Positions 32,200 through 41,561 of a stretch of 64,000 bases of DNA are shown here, in pieces. Position 1 is the first letter of the stretch. Every line of letters begins with the position of its first letter. The stretch comes from Eubacterium callanderi. GTDB lineage: Bacteria > Bacillota > Clostridia > Eubacteriales > Eubacteriaceae. A program made the translations under genes and the position numbers. The stretch covers positions 124,001-188,000 of the forward strand of contig NZ_FRBP01000001.1 of NCBI RefSeq assembly GCF_900142645.1, in the 5' to 3' direction. The notes under the pieces are model-generated. The model made no database searches and had not been told where the DNA came from. It worked only from the letters and a program-made list of their open reading frames with translations.

Positions 32200-34125
32200 C
32201 TATTTTTGCAGGCTCGGGAACAGGCTCATATCCGTGTGCGGAATAAAGCAGGCAGATATGAAGGCGTCCATATAAGAAGGGTGGACACTAAGCTCCATAT
32301 AAGTCATATTCTGTCCGATTTCTGCAATTTTTTCTTTTCCTTCAGCCAGTGTAAGGGCTAGATAGCACCCCTGCATCGAGCTGTTTCCAATATAATAATA
32401 TTTTTCGACCGGTATATCTGGGAGCATACCGAGGGCAATGGCGTTTTCAATGCCAAGGTTGCTGCCGATTCCTCCGGCCACATACACATTTTCCAGGATC
32501 TCAATCGGCATATCCATGCTTTCCATCAAGGTGTGAATAGCTGAGAACACCGCTCCCTTTGCCTTAATAAAGCTGTCGATGTCAATTTCTGTAATATAGA
32601 TATCCTTGGCGGTACCGTCCAGTTCTTTTGAGCAGACAAAGTAACGCCCGATATCGTATTCGTCAAAGGCAATCCTGGGATTGTCGATGTCTTTGCTGAT
32701 ACGGCCTTTGCCGTCAATAATACCGGTTCGCTTCATCTCGCAGATCAGGTCAATGATCCCTGAACCGCAGACCCCTACTGGTATTTCCCCGCCGATGGAC
32801 GAAAAACTTGCCTTTAAGGTGGCATCGTCAATCTTGACCTCTTCAATGGCTCCTGGAACCGCCCGGGTTCCGCAGCTTATTTCTCCGCCCTCAAAGGCCG
32901 GTCCTGCCGAGCAGGCGCAGGTCATCATAAAATCCTTGTTTCCGAAAACAATCTCGCCGTTTGTTCCCAGGTCTACCAGCATGGTAAATTCTTCCTGCAG
33001 CCAAACTGGAACAGCGAATACACCAGCGGTAATATCACCGCCAACATAGCTGGCCACCGAAGGTGCCAGATAGACACGCCCCTCGGGATTAATGCGGATA
33101 CCAATCTCGGTGCTCTTCATTTCTGGAATCGTATTGACACCCGGTATAAAAGGCTCCCGTCTCAGATGATCCGGGTTGATCCCAAGCAGCAGGTGGGTCA
33201 TGGTCGTATTCCCCGCCGCACACATCTCATAAATGTCGTCGGTGGTAATACCTGCCGACTGTACCATCTGTCCGATCAACGGATTGATGGTCTCCTCGAT
33301 AATAGCGTCCCGCAGCTTTTTGAGACCTCCCGGCTTTTCTGTATAAACGATACGGTTGATAACATCGCCGCCGTATTTAACCTGGGCATTCCCCATAGAT
33401 GCTTTGGAAACAATCTCATTAGTATCCATATTGACCAGGCAGGCAGAGACAGAAGTTGTGCCGATATCTAAGGCTACCCCGTAAAGGGCGCAGGCACATT
33501 CCAGACAGGAACGTACATCCATGATTTCGGCGATATCGCCGCGCTTCAGATAGACAACCTTTATTTTAAAATTATTTTCCCTGAAAGCGTCCGGGAACTT
33601 CCTGAGAACATCCAGGCTCACCTGAATATCTGAGTAGCCCAATGTCTGGCGGAAATAACGCTTTAACCGATCCTCATCTGCGAGATTATCGTCATTGGTA
33701 GGCTCTGGCAGCTGAATGATCTCACAGCACAGGCGGTTGGAATCGGTCATCCCCATTTTCAGCATCTTTTTCCGCACATAGCGGATATTTTTGTTTTCAT
33801 TTTCAGACAGGTCGGTAATCTGCATTTCATTCTGGAACGCAGAAGCCAGATCAGGCACATTTACCTCAATATCCTCAATGATTTCTGAGCTGCAGGCCAG
33901 CACCCATCCGTCGGCAATTTCTTCTTCCGTCAGCCGGGTCAGTGACAGGGCGTCCACTCTGCCTTTTATAATCTGAACCTTGCATTTTCCACAGGTTCCA
34001 TTGCCATTACACGGTGTGTCGATCATAATTCCGGCTTTCCGCGCTGCTTCCAGGAGATTTTCTCTTTGTCCTGCTAAAAACTCTACCTGCCGTTTCCCCT
34101 TAACGACAAACACTACTTTATGCAT
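32200..34125 (-). CDS. acsV: Corrinoid activation protein (RACo-type)
   Basis: Reductive activator of the corrinoid iron-sulfur protein: uses ATP to return inactive Co(II) to Co(I). 641 residues. An N-terminal plant-type [2Fe-2S] domain has CNGNGTCGKC and a later Cys (about 37-75); a linker follows; the C-terminal ASKHA ATPase fold has VALDIGTTSVSA and LVDLGTNGEIVFG phosphate motifs and the C-terminal CGSGIIDL turn. All parts are intact. It is the second gene of the cooC2-acsV-DUF3786 transcript. Confidence 0.95.
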   Translation of the reverse strand: MHKVVFVVKGKRQVEFLAGQRENLLEAARKAGIMIDTPCNGNGTCGKCKVQIIKGRVDALSLTRLTEEEIADGWVLACSSEIIEDIEVNVPDLASAFQNEMQITDLSENENKNIRYVRKKMLKMGMTDSNRLCCEIIQLPEPTNDDNLADEDRLKRYFRQTLGYSDIQVSLDVLRKFPDAFRENNFKIKVVYLKRGDIAEIMDVRSCLECACALYGVALDIGTTSVSACLVNMDTNEIVSKASMGNAQVKYGGDVINRIVYTEKPGGLKKLRDAIIEETINPLIGQMVQSAGITTDDIYEMCAAGNTTMTHLLLGINPDHLRREPFIPGVNTIPEMKSTEIGIRINPEGRVYLAPSVASYVGGDITAGVFAVPVWLQEEFTMLVDLGTNGEIVFGNKDFMMTCACSAGPAFEGGEISCGTRAVPGAIEEVKIDDATLKASFSSIGGEIPVGVCGSGIIDLICEMKRTGIIDGKGRISKDIDNPRIAFDEYDIGRYFVCSKELDGTAKDIYITEIDIDSFIKAKGAVFSAIHTLMESMDMPIEILENVYVAGGIGSNLGIENAIALGMLPDIPVEKYYYIGNSSMQGCYLALTLAEGKEKIAEIGQNMTYMELSVHPSYMDAFISACFIPHTDMSLFPSLQK

Positions 34126-34246
34126 ACACGCCTCCTTGTTCTGTTAACCTTTGCAAAATAGTCATATGCATGATCTTATTTTTAAAACAGAAACCGCCAC
34201 TCCTCTTTGACGGCTTCTGCTATCGCACTTACTTAAGAAACCAGAA

Positions 34247-35017
34247 CTACTTGATTTCAAGCTTATCAATAATTTCACGAACAGCCTTACGCGCTGCTGA
34301 ATCCTCTGGAAGGGTAACAAGCGGCTTGCCGTATGCGTCGTATTCAAACACCTGCTGATCCATCGGGATAACGCCCAAAAGATCCAGTCCCTGTTTTTCA
34401 ATTTCTTCCGCTGTGCCTTCATTGAGTTCTCCGTTTGGCGCGCGGTTTACAATCAGCTTAATGACCGGGATTCTCAGATTGAGTTCCTCTGCCAGATCAC
34501 GGATTCGTGCAACCGCCTGAATACCGCGGCGTGAGCAGTCGCTGACCAGCAGTAAAATGTCCATTCTCCCCATGGTTCCGCGGCTGATATGCTCCATTCC
34601 TGCCTCGTTATCCATAATGACATAATTATAGTTTTCAGATAAACGCCCCACCTGAGTCTTTAAAAGGCCGTTGACGAAACAGTAGCAGCCTTCGCCCTGA
34701 CTGCGGCCCATGACCAGCAGGTCGTAGCCCTTTCCTTCAGAAACAGCCTGATTTAAACGAAGGGTCAGAAAATCCCCCTTGGTCATTCCCGGCGGCAGCT
34801 GTTTACCGTCCATTTCCGCATGGTTGACCTCTTCCTTGATGTGTCCGATGGTCAGTTCAACCTCTTCACCCAAAACCTCGTTCAGGTTTGCATTTGAATC
34901 AGCATCCACTGCCAGGATTGGTCCCTTGCCCTGTTCTGCCAAGTATGAAACCAGCATACCTGTAAAGGTTGTTTTTCCAACACCGCCCTTACCGGCAACT
35001 GCAATATTAAAAGCCAT
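34247..35017 (-). CDS. cooC: CooC-type nickel-insertion ATPase (copy 2)
   Basis: 256-residue MinD/CooC ATPase with AVAGKGGVGKTTFTG (Walker A) and a CxC motif in EGCYCF (Cys111/Cys113), the metal site of CooC dimers. It differs considerably from the copy at 25084 and probably serves a different client: one for the CODH C-cluster, one for the ACS A-cluster. It is first in its transcript, behind a promoter carrying the shared acs element. Confidence 0.9.
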   Translation of the reverse strand: MAFNIAVAGKGGVGKTTFTGMLVSYLAEQGKGPILAVDADSNANLNEVLGEEVELTIGHIKEEVNHAEMDGKQLPPGMTKGDFLTLRLNQAVSEGKGYDLLVMGRSQGEGCYCFVNGLLKTQVGRLSENYNYVIMDNEAGMEHISRGTMGRMDILLLVSDCSRRGIQAVARIRDLAEELNLRIPVIKLIVNRAPNGELNEGTAEEIEKQGLDLLGVIPMDQQVFEYDAYGKPLVTLPEDSAARKAVREIIDKLEIK

Positions 35018-35124
35018 AATACGCTCCTCCTTTGTTGAAATTTCAATTTCACTCAGCCTGCTTCACAGGCTTTTTAAAGCGTGAACTGATGGATTGTTAT
35101 TTTTTTAACAAGTAAAAATCCTTG

Positions 35125-35181
35125 ACTTGTATATATAGGTATTAACATGCCTATCATAACATATTGAGAACCATAACACAA
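35125..35181 (-). promoter_or_regulatory. cooC2-acsV promoter with downstream palindromic element
   Basis: TTGTGT (35176-35181) and TATGAT (35153-35158) with a 17-bp spacer on the minus strand. ACTTGTATATATAGGT lies at 35125-35140, near +5 to +20, identical in 15 of 16 bases to the acsD element and similarly placed. Confidence 0.65.
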
Positions 35182-35307
35182 TGTAATATTTTGTCCTGTA
35201 AAGCCGGGCTTAAGGCTGCAGTATTCACCAAAAAGAACAAATAAACACCTGCTTTTTTAAACGAAAGCACCTGATTTAAAATACTTTTATTATCCGCTTT
35301 TAACATC

Positions 35308-35335
35308 TTGTAAAAACCGCTGTATATGGTATACT
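35308..35335 (+). promoter_or_regulatory. Promoter of the cardiolipin synthase gene
   Basis: TTGTAA (35308-35313) and TATACT (35330-35335) with a 16-bp spacer, 32 bases before the start. Confidence 0.6.
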
Positions 35336-35367
35336 TTCAGTATCATTACAGCCATCGGGAGAATCAT

Positions 35368-36846
35368 ATGACTTTTTCTTTTTTTACCCTTGCCAGCCCT
35401 TTCTCAGTTTTTGTGTTTATTGTTAACATTCTGTTCAGCTTCACGATTATTTTTCTGGAGCGCAAAACACCGCAGAGCACCTATGCCTGGCTGTTGTTTC
35501 TGTGGATCATTCCGGTTCTGGGATTCGTCTTTTATCTCTTCTTTTCCCAGAATCTGACCAAGCGAAAAATCTACCGCTACAACACGCCGGAAAACGAGCA
35601 GTACCAGCTTCTGCTGCGACGGCAGAAAAAAGCGCTGGTAGACCGCCAGCGGATCGCAAAAAATAAAACTATTGCAAAAAAATACCGTTACAACATCGAG
35701 TATCACCTCAATGTCAGCCATGCCCTCTACACCGACAACAACAGCATCGATATTTATACCGATGGACACGAAAAATTCAATGCCCTGTTCGAGGCCATTG
35801 AAAACGCCCGTTCCACTGTTCACATTGAATATTATATCATTAAATACGATGGCCTTGGCCGGAAATTTATGGAGCTCCTTACCAAAAAAGCCCGGGAGGG
35901 TGTCGAAGTCCGGCTTCTCTTTGATGAAATGGGTGGCCGCTATATTCCAAAGAGCGCTCTAAAAGAGCTGGAATCCTCCGGCGGCCAGTATGGTATTTTC
36001 TTTCCCTCCAGGCTTCGTTTTATCAATCTCCGCCTGAACTACCGTGACCACCGCAAAATTGTCATTATTGATGGCAAAACCGGCTTTATTGGAGGGTTTA
36101 ACGTTGGTGACGAGTATCTGGGCCTTAAGAAAAAAATGGGCTACTGGCGGGATACCCACCTGAAGATTGAAGGGTATGCTGCCTACGAGCTCCAGATGCG
36201 ATTTTTCCTCGACTGGCGTACCAGCGGCAACAAGGCTAAGCTCAATATCAATTCTGAAAACATCCACCGCTATTTTCCTTATATGGAAAACTGTGAAGGT
36301 TCAGGCATCCAGATCGTCTCAAGCGGCCCCGATGATCCCAACCAGGTCATCAAACAGGGCTTTATCCGGATGATTACCAATGCCGAGAAATACATTTTAA
36401 TCCAAAGCCCTTATTTTGTTACAGACGAGAGTATCATGGAGGCTCTTAAAATCGCCCTGCTGTCCGGTATCGACGTGCGGATAATGATCCCTAACAAACC
36501 TGACCATATCTTTATTTACTGGGCCACTCTCTCCTATGTTGGAGAGCTCATAAAATACGGGGCCAGAGTCTACATTTATGACAATGGCTTTCTCCACGCC
36601 AAAGTGCTTGTCGTGGATGACCAGATCGCCGCTGTCGGTTCCTGCAATTTTGACATCCGGAGCTTCAGTCTCAATTTTGAGACCAACGCCTTTATCTACG
36701 ACCCCGAAATTGCTGTAAAACTGCGCGATATTTTTTACAGAGATATTGAGAAATCCATTTACTATGACACCATGGCTTACGAAAAACGCAGCCGTGTCAT
36801 CAAGGTTAAGGAGTCTATCTCCCGCCTCTTTGCGCCGCTGTTGTAA
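35368..36846 (+). CDS. cls: Cardiolipin synthase (phospholipase D family)
   Basis: Membrane enzyme that condenses two phosphatidylglycerols into cardiolipin. 492 residues with two N-terminal membrane segments, a short cytoplasmic linker and two HKD motifs: HRKIVIIDGKTGFIGGFN and HAKVLVVDDQIAAVGSCNFD, both complete. I chose the ATG at 35368, which has a GGGAGAA site 5 bases upstream; the longer frame from 35326 lies over the promoter's start site. Convergent with the symporter gene across a shared terminator. Confidence 0.93.
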   Translation: MTFSFFTLASPFSVFVFIVNILFSFTIIFLERKTPQSTYAWLLFLWIIPVLGFVFYLFFSQNLTKRKIYRYNTPENEQYQLLLRRQKKALVDRQRIAKNKTIAKKYRYNIEYHLNVSHALYTDNNSIDIYTDGHEKFNALFEAIENARSTVHIEYYIIKYDGLGRKFMELLTKKAREGVEVRLLFDEMGGRYIPKSALKELESSGGQYGIFFPSRLRFINLRLNYRDHRKIVIIDGKTGFIGGFNVGDEYLGLKKKMGYWRDTHLKIEGYAAYELQMRFFLDWRTSGNKAKLNINSENIHRYFPYMENCEGSGIQIVSSGPDDPNQVIKQGFIRMITNAEKYILIQSPYFVTDESIMEALKIALLSGIDVRIMIPNKPDHIFIYWATLSYVGELIKYGARVYIYDNGFLHAKVLVVDDQIAAVGSCNFDIRSFSLNFETNAFIYDPEIAVKLRDIFYRDIEKSIYYDTMAYEKRSRVIKVKESISRLFAPLL

Positions 36847-36890
36847 AAAAGACAGGATGTACCGACCCAACCAGTACATCCTGTCTTTTT
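36846..36890. terminator. Bidirectional terminator
   Basis: 17-bp perfect stem (36846-36862 and 36874-36890) with A- and T-runs at either side, between the convergent cls and symporter genes. Confidence 0.9.
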
Positions 36891-38160
36891 ATTTTTTGCG
36901 GTAAAACACCTGCCGGTTTACTGCCTTGTCCTGTGAAGCGACAATCGTCGTACAAACCGCGTCGCCTGTGATATTAACAGCTGTTCTGGCCATATCCAGA
37001 ATGCGGTCGATACCCATAATCAGGGCGATACCCTCAATGGGAAGCCCGACCGAATTAAAAACCATGGACAGGGTTATCAGACCCACCCCCGGCACCCCTG
37101 CTGTACCGATGGAAGCCAGCGTAGCAGTCGCAATAACGGTCACATAATCGGGTATCCCCAGAGGAATTCCAAAGGCCTGGGCTGCAAAAACAACTGCCAC
37201 ACCCTGCATAATAGCCGTACCGTCCATGTTTATGGTCGCTCCCAGCGGAATAGTGAAGGAAGAAATTTTGCGCGATACCCCCATTTCCCGTTCCAATGTC
37301 TCAATTGACAGTGGAATAGTCGCATTGGATGTTGCTGTTGAAAAAGCAAAGCCCATAACCGGCAAAAACTTTTTGATAAAAGTGATGGGGCTGAGACCTG
37401 TAAAACCCTTGAGCATTCCCTGATAAACCACAAAGCACTGTATGCCAAGGGCCAAAAAAACAGCGGCCATATATTTAAGCATTGGCAGAAACGCGTTAAA
37501 ACCGATTCCCGCAAAGGTTTTGGCAATCAGGCAGAAAACACCAATCGGTGCAGCCTTCATAACCATCGTGGTCATTTCCATCATTATATCGTTAAACTGG
37601 GAAAAGAAGTTGGAAACAATATCTGCCTTTTCTCCAAGCTTAGCCAGAATAATACCAATAAGCAGTGCAAAGACAATGACCTGGAGCATATTTCCTTCGG
37701 CCAGACCCTGGATAGGGTTTTTGGGGATAATATTCAGCAGCGTGTCCACAAGGCTCGTCTTTTCCGCGATTGTAGTCTCCACCTGCTGGATCGAAGAAAT
37801 ATCCAGGCCGATTCCGGGATTAATCAGGCTGGCAACAGCGATAGCCAGAGTAACCGCCACAGCGGTAGTAAAGATATAGAAGCCAATGGTTTTAACCCCT
37901 ACCTTTCCCAGTGTCTGTGTATCTCCAATAGCAGCACTTCCACAGATTAGAGAGCAGAACACCAAGGGAACGACCAGCATCTGCATAAGCCGGAGAAATC
38001 CATTTCCAAGCACATAAAAAACGCCGTTGATAACAACTGTATCCTTAATGTAACCGCTTGGAATAAGATAGTGGAGAACAATCCCGGTAACAGCCCCTGC
38101 CAGCAACGCGATAAAAATCCAGGTTGTCAGACCAAGCTTTTTTCCTTTATTCTTTTTCAT
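36889..38160 (-). CDS. Dicarboxylate/amino acid:cation symporter
   Basis: Inner-membrane secondary transporter of the DAACS family (GltP, GltT, DctA, SstT). 423 residues, eight membrane helices plus two re-entrant loops. The serine-rich HP1 region FSTATSNATIPLSIE and the NMDGTAIMQG motif of helix 7, which binds sodium and substrate, are present, as is GTAGVPGVGLI in HP2. Probable substrates are glutamate, aspartate or C4-dicarboxylates. It lies 13 bases downstream of the RmlD-like gene. Confidence 0.93.
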   Translation of the reverse strand: MKKNKGKKLGLTTWIFIALLAGAVTGIVLHYLIPSGYIKDTVVINGVFYVLGNGFLRLMQMLVVPLVFCSLICGSAAIGDTQTLGKVGVKTIGFYIFTTAVAVTLAIAVASLINPGIGLDISSIQQVETTIAEKTSLVDTLLNIIPKNPIQGLAEGNMLQVIVFALLIGIILAKLGEKADIVSNFFSQFNDIMMEMTTMVMKAAPIGVFCLIAKTFAGIGFNAFLPMLKYMAAVFLALGIQCFVVYQGMLKGFTGLSPITFIKKFLPVMGFAFSTATSNATIPLSIETLEREMGVSRKISSFTIPLGATINMDGTAIMQGVAVVFAAQAFGIPLGIPDYVTVIATATLASIGTAGVPGVGLITLSMVFNSVGLPIEGIALIMGIDRILDMARTAVNITGDAVCTTIVASQDKAVNRQVFYRKK

Positions 38161-38173
38161 AAACGCCCTCCTC

Positions 38174-39040
38174 TCATATTGTATCCCGCTTCAGCGTTTC
38201 CATAAACTCACGGATAGCGTCTTCCCAACGGGGCATCTGGTATACCTCAGTCATATACATCATCATGTTTTCCAGCACTGTGTGGCTGGGATATGGGAAA
38301 AACCGGCTGGTATTTTTAGAAACGGCTGCATCGATAGGTACATTCTCCAGACCTGCCAGCCGCAGAATCTCCTTGGCAAAATAAAAGCGGCTGCACACGC
38401 CTTCGCAGGCAGCGTGAAAGACCCCGTACTCTCTGGTTGAAAGCAGGCGCACAATAAATTTTGCCAGTTCAACAGCACTTGTCGGAGAGCCTACCTGATC
38501 ATTGGGAACCTCGAAAGGCTCTCCCTTTCGCGCCATTTCCAACACCCAGAACACAAAATTACTGCCGGACTGCCCATAGATCCACGAACTCCTGATCACC
38601 AGATGGCGCGGGTTCAGTTCCCGTACAAAGCCTTCGCCTGCCAGCTTGGATTTGCCATACACGGTCACTGGTTCAGGCGTATCAAACTCGGTATAGGTCT
38701 TTTGGCTCATTCCTCCAAAGACATCATCGGTGGATATCTGGATAATTTTAGCACCTATTTTCCTTGAGGCGATACTCAGATTTCGCGCGCCGAGCGCATT
38801 AACCTTATACGCCTGAATCGGTTCCTCTTCACAGTCTTTGACATCCGCCATCGCCGCACAGTTAATGATCACGTCTGGCCGGTTTATATCTGCGTACTGC
38901 ATAATACCATCCAAATCTGTAACATCCACATCTTTATCGGTTGTCAATATATCTCTCGCCGCATCCTCCAGCGTTTTGTAGAGCGTATGGCCCAACTGCC
39001 CTTCTGCTCCGGTTATCCATATACGATCATTTTCCAACAT
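38174..39040 (-). CDS. RmlD-like NAD(P)-dependent sugar reductase
   Basis: Extended SDR protein of the dTDP-4-dehydrorhamnose reductase family, 288 residues. Cofactor motif TGAEGQLG at the N-terminus, NCAAMADVKDCE near 60-72, and catalytic YGKSK with an upstream STDDVFGG serine/threonine. No other rhamnose genes are nearby, so the substrate may differ; MAT2B-like proteins share this fold. The ATG at 39040 is 8 bases from AGGAGC; an in-frame GTG six bases earlier is too close. Confidence 0.82.
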   Translation of the reverse strand: MLENDRIWITGAEGQLGHTLYKTLEDAARDILTTDKDVDVTDLDGIMQYADINRPDVIINCAAMADVKDCEEEPIQAYKVNALGARNLSIASRKIGAKIIQISTDDVFGGMSQKTYTEFDTPEPVTVYGKSKLAGEGFVRELNPRHLVIRSSWIYGQSGSNFVFWVLEMARKGEPFEVPNDQVGSPTSAVELAKFIVRLLSTREYGVFHAACEGVCSRFYFAKEILRLAGLENVPIDAAVSKNTSRFFPYPSHTVLENMMMYMTEVYQMPRWEDAIREFMETLKRDTI

Positions 39041-39102
39041 CGCCACAGCTCCTTATCAAATTTTTGTATTTTTCGTTTCTTAACTATAACACATCAATTG
39101 CT

Positions 39103-39139
39103 CAAAAAACAAGAGAACCCGGAGAGCAAGACCCTCCGG
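39103..39139 (-). terminator. Terminator after pepT
   Basis: CCGGAG/CTCCGG stem (39119-39139) with a T-rich tail (TTGTTTTTTG) on the minus strand. The tail is 10 bases off the stem, so it is a moderate call. Confidence 0.55.
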
Positions 39140-39176
39140 ATTACAATGTTCACATTGATTGCGTATATCTTTCTGC

Positions 39177-40394
39177 TTAGCTGTAAATTTCCACCAGGCG
39201 TTTTAAGAGCGCAACAACCTTTTCCATAGACTGAACCGGAATATACTCAAAACGTCCATGAAAATTGTGCCCGCCGGTACAGATATTCGGGCACGGCAGC
39301 CCCATATAGGACAGGCGCGCACCGTCGGTACCGCCTCTTATCGCCGTCACCTTAGGCTCTATACCAACATCCTTCATGGCTTTTTCGACATTGCGGACAA
39401 GATGGATATGCGGCTCAATTTTTTCTTTCATATTATAGTATGAATCTGAGAGAAGGTACTCAAAGCTTCCCACACCGTACAGTTCATTAAGATAATCACA
39501 GATTTTTACTGCCCGTTCCTTACGTTTTTCAAATTTCACCCGGTCGTGGTCACGGATAATATAGGTCATTTCTGCCTTTTCTACTGTTCCCTCAAACTGG
39601 TCCAGGTGATAAAAACCCTCGTAGCCTTCTGTGTGTTCAGGCGTTTCACATGCTGGCAGCATGTTCTGGAACTCCATTCCCATGAGCAGGGCATTTTTCA
39701 TCTTGTTTTTAGCCGTTCCGGGATGAGTACTGACGCCGTTGACGGTTAATTTTAAACTGGCTGCATTAAAGTTCTCATATTCCAGCTCACCCAGCTCACC
39801 GCCGTCCACAGTGTAGGCAAATTCTGCACCAAAGCCTTCCACATCAAAATAGTTAACACCCCGTCCGACCTCCTCGTCTGGCGTAAAGGCTATTTTTATG
39901 GTTCCGTGAGTTACAGGGTTGTTCATCAGGAAATCACACAGGGTCATGATCTCAGACACGCCGGCTTTATCGTCCGCGCCTAAAAGGGTAGTACCATCTG
40001 TCACAATGATATCCTGGCCTTTGTAATCCAAAATTTCCGGGTAATCCTCTGTCTTAAGAACAATATTTTGCGCTTCGTTCAGTAAAATATCGCCTCCGTC
40101 ATAATTTTCGACAATTCTGGGTTTAACATCCTTTCCGCTCACTGCGCTGGAGGTATCCATATGGGCGATCAGTCCAATGACAGGCAGCTCCTTATCCGTT
40201 GTTGGCGGAATGGTTGCATAGACATAACCATAGCTGTCCATGCGTGCATCCTCCACGCCCATTTCCTTAAGTTCCTCAACCAGTATAGCCGCCAGATTTT
40301 TCTGTTTTTCGCTGCTTGGGAAACAGTCAGCTTCCGGCACAGACTCTGTGTCCACTTGAACGTATCTTAAAAATCGGTCTACTACTGTTTTCAT
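39177..40394 (-). CDS. pepT: Peptidase T (tripeptidase)
   Basis: Cytoplasmic zinc aminopeptidase that removes the N-terminal residue of tripeptides. 405 residues of the M20B family: GLIAHMDTSSAV (first zinc His and Asp), DGTTLLGADDKAGV (second zinc Asp), TPDEEVGRG (catalytic and metal Glu), and RGGTDGARLSYMGLPCPNICTGGHNFHG in shorter C-terminal blocks. Full length with all ligands. It stands alone between two terminators. Confidence 0.95.
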   Translation of the reverse strand: MKTVVDRFLRYVQVDTESVPEADCFPSSEKQKNLAAILVEELKEMGVEDARMDSYGYVYATIPPTTDKELPVIGLIAHMDTSSAVSGKDVKPRIVENYDGGDILLNEAQNIVLKTEDYPEILDYKGQDIIVTDGTTLLGADDKAGVSEIMTLCDFLMNNPVTHGTIKIAFTPDEEVGRGVNYFDVEGFGAEFAYTVDGGELGELEYENFNAASLKLTVNGVSTHPGTAKNKMKNALLMGMEFQNMLPACETPEHTEGYEGFYHLDQFEGTVEKAEMTYIIRDHDRVKFEKRKERAVKICDYLNELYGVGSFEYLLSDSYYNMKEKIEPHIHLVRNVEKAMKDVGIEPKVTAIRGGTDGARLSYMGLPCPNICTGGHNFHGRFEYIPVQSMEKVVALLKRLVEIYS

Positions 40395-40414
40395 TTTTCC
40401 TCCTGCTATTATAA

Positions 40415-40444
40415 AATAAAAAAGGCATCACATAAGAGATGCCT
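40415..40444 (-). terminator. Terminator after prfA
   Basis: AGGCATC/GATGCCT stem (40423-40444) with a 7-to-8-base loop and a T-run on the minus strand, 15 bases after the prfA stop. Confidence 0.8.
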
Positions 40445-40458
40445 GTGTTCCGCTGTCT

Positions 40459-41532
40459 TTACTCACCTTGCTGCTTAAGCTTTTCCGCCTGATCACTGGT
40501 AATCAGTGCGTCGACCATTTCGTCAATTTCACCGTCCAGAAAAGCCTCAAGCTGATAAACGGTCATGCCAATACGATGGTCTGTTACACGGCCCTGCGGG
40601 AAGTTATAGGTACGGATACGCTCACTTCGGTCACCGGTGCCCACCTGGCTTTTACGGTTTTCAGCAATTTCGCTCTGCTGCTTCTGCATTTCAATTTCAA
40701 AAAGGCGGGCCTTCAGAACTTTCATGGCCTTTTCTTTGTTTTTCAGCTGGGATTTTTCATCCTGACAGGTTACAACCATTCCGGTGGGTTCGTGTGTGAT
40801 ACGAACCGCGGAGTCGGTGGTGTTTACGCACTGGCCGCCATTTCCAGAGGAACGGTAAACATCAATTCTCAGATCATTCGGATTGATATCAATTTCCACA
40901 TCCTCGGCTTCCGGCAGCACTGCAACCGTCGCGGTAGATGTATGGATACGGCCGCCGGATTCTGTACTTGGAATACGCTGAACGCGGTGAACCCCGCTTT
41001 CATATTTCAGACGGCTGTAAGCTCCCCGCCCTTCGATGGAGAAGGTAATTTCCTTAATCCCGCCGATATCTGGAATATTAGAGTTCATAATCTCCGATTT
41101 CCAGCCCTGGCGTTCTGCATAGCGGGTGAACATTCTGAAAAGATCACCGGCAAAAAGAGCAGCTTCACTTCCTCCTGCGCCTGCACGGATTTCGACAATA
41201 ACATTTTTGTCATCATTGGGGTCCTTTGGCAGAAGCAGGACCTTCAGTTCATCTTCAAGGTCTGCTTTTCTCTCTGTCAGCTCGTCCAGCTCAGCCTTGC
41301 ACATTTCTTCAAAATCTTTGTCAATGCTTTTGTCAGAAAGCATTTCCTTGCTTTCCTCAATCCCCTCAAGGGTCTTCTTATATTCGTTATAACGGTTGAT
41401 GATCGGTTCGATATGGGCATGCTCCTTCATAAGCTTCTGCCACTGTGCCTGATCGGCAATAATATCGGGATCTGCTATTTTTTCATTGAGCTCCTGATAT
41501 TTACTTGATAAAAAATCTAACTTTTCTAACAT
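40459..41532 (-). CDS. prfA: Peptide chain release factor 1
   Basis: Reads UAA and UAG and triggers peptide release. 357 residues: the tripeptide anticodon PST at 188-190 (PxT, specific to RF1) and GGQ at 232-234 in [10 protein letters not shown]. The N-terminal helical domain is intact. No prmC follows directly; a DegV gene precedes it by 29 bases in the same orientation. Confidence 0.97.
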   Translation of the reverse strand: MLEKLDFLSSKYQELNEKIADPDIIADQAQWQKLMKEHAHIEPIINRYNEYKKTLEGIEESKEMLSDKSIDKDFEEMCKAELDELTERKADLEDELKVLLLPKDPNDDKNVIVEIRAGAGGSEAALFAGDLFRMFTRYAERQGWKSEIMNSNIPDIGGIKEITFSIEGRGAYSRLKYESGVHRVQRIPSTESGGRIHTSTATVAVLPEAEDVEIDINPNDLRIDVYRSSGNGGQCVNTTDSAVRITHEPTGMVVTCQDEKSQLKNKEKAMKVLKARLFEIEMQKQQSEIAENRKSQVGTGDRSERIRTYNFPQGRVTDHRIGMTVYQLEAFLDGEIDEMVDALITSDQAEKLKQQGE

Positions 41533-41561
41533 TCTGTTTTTCTGTTTCTCCTCTATTACGC

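Noticed and set aside
40468-41508. 346-codon plus-strand frame opposite prfA
   Set aside because: Antisense to a full-length release factor; composition is typical of a mirror frame and no start signal is present.
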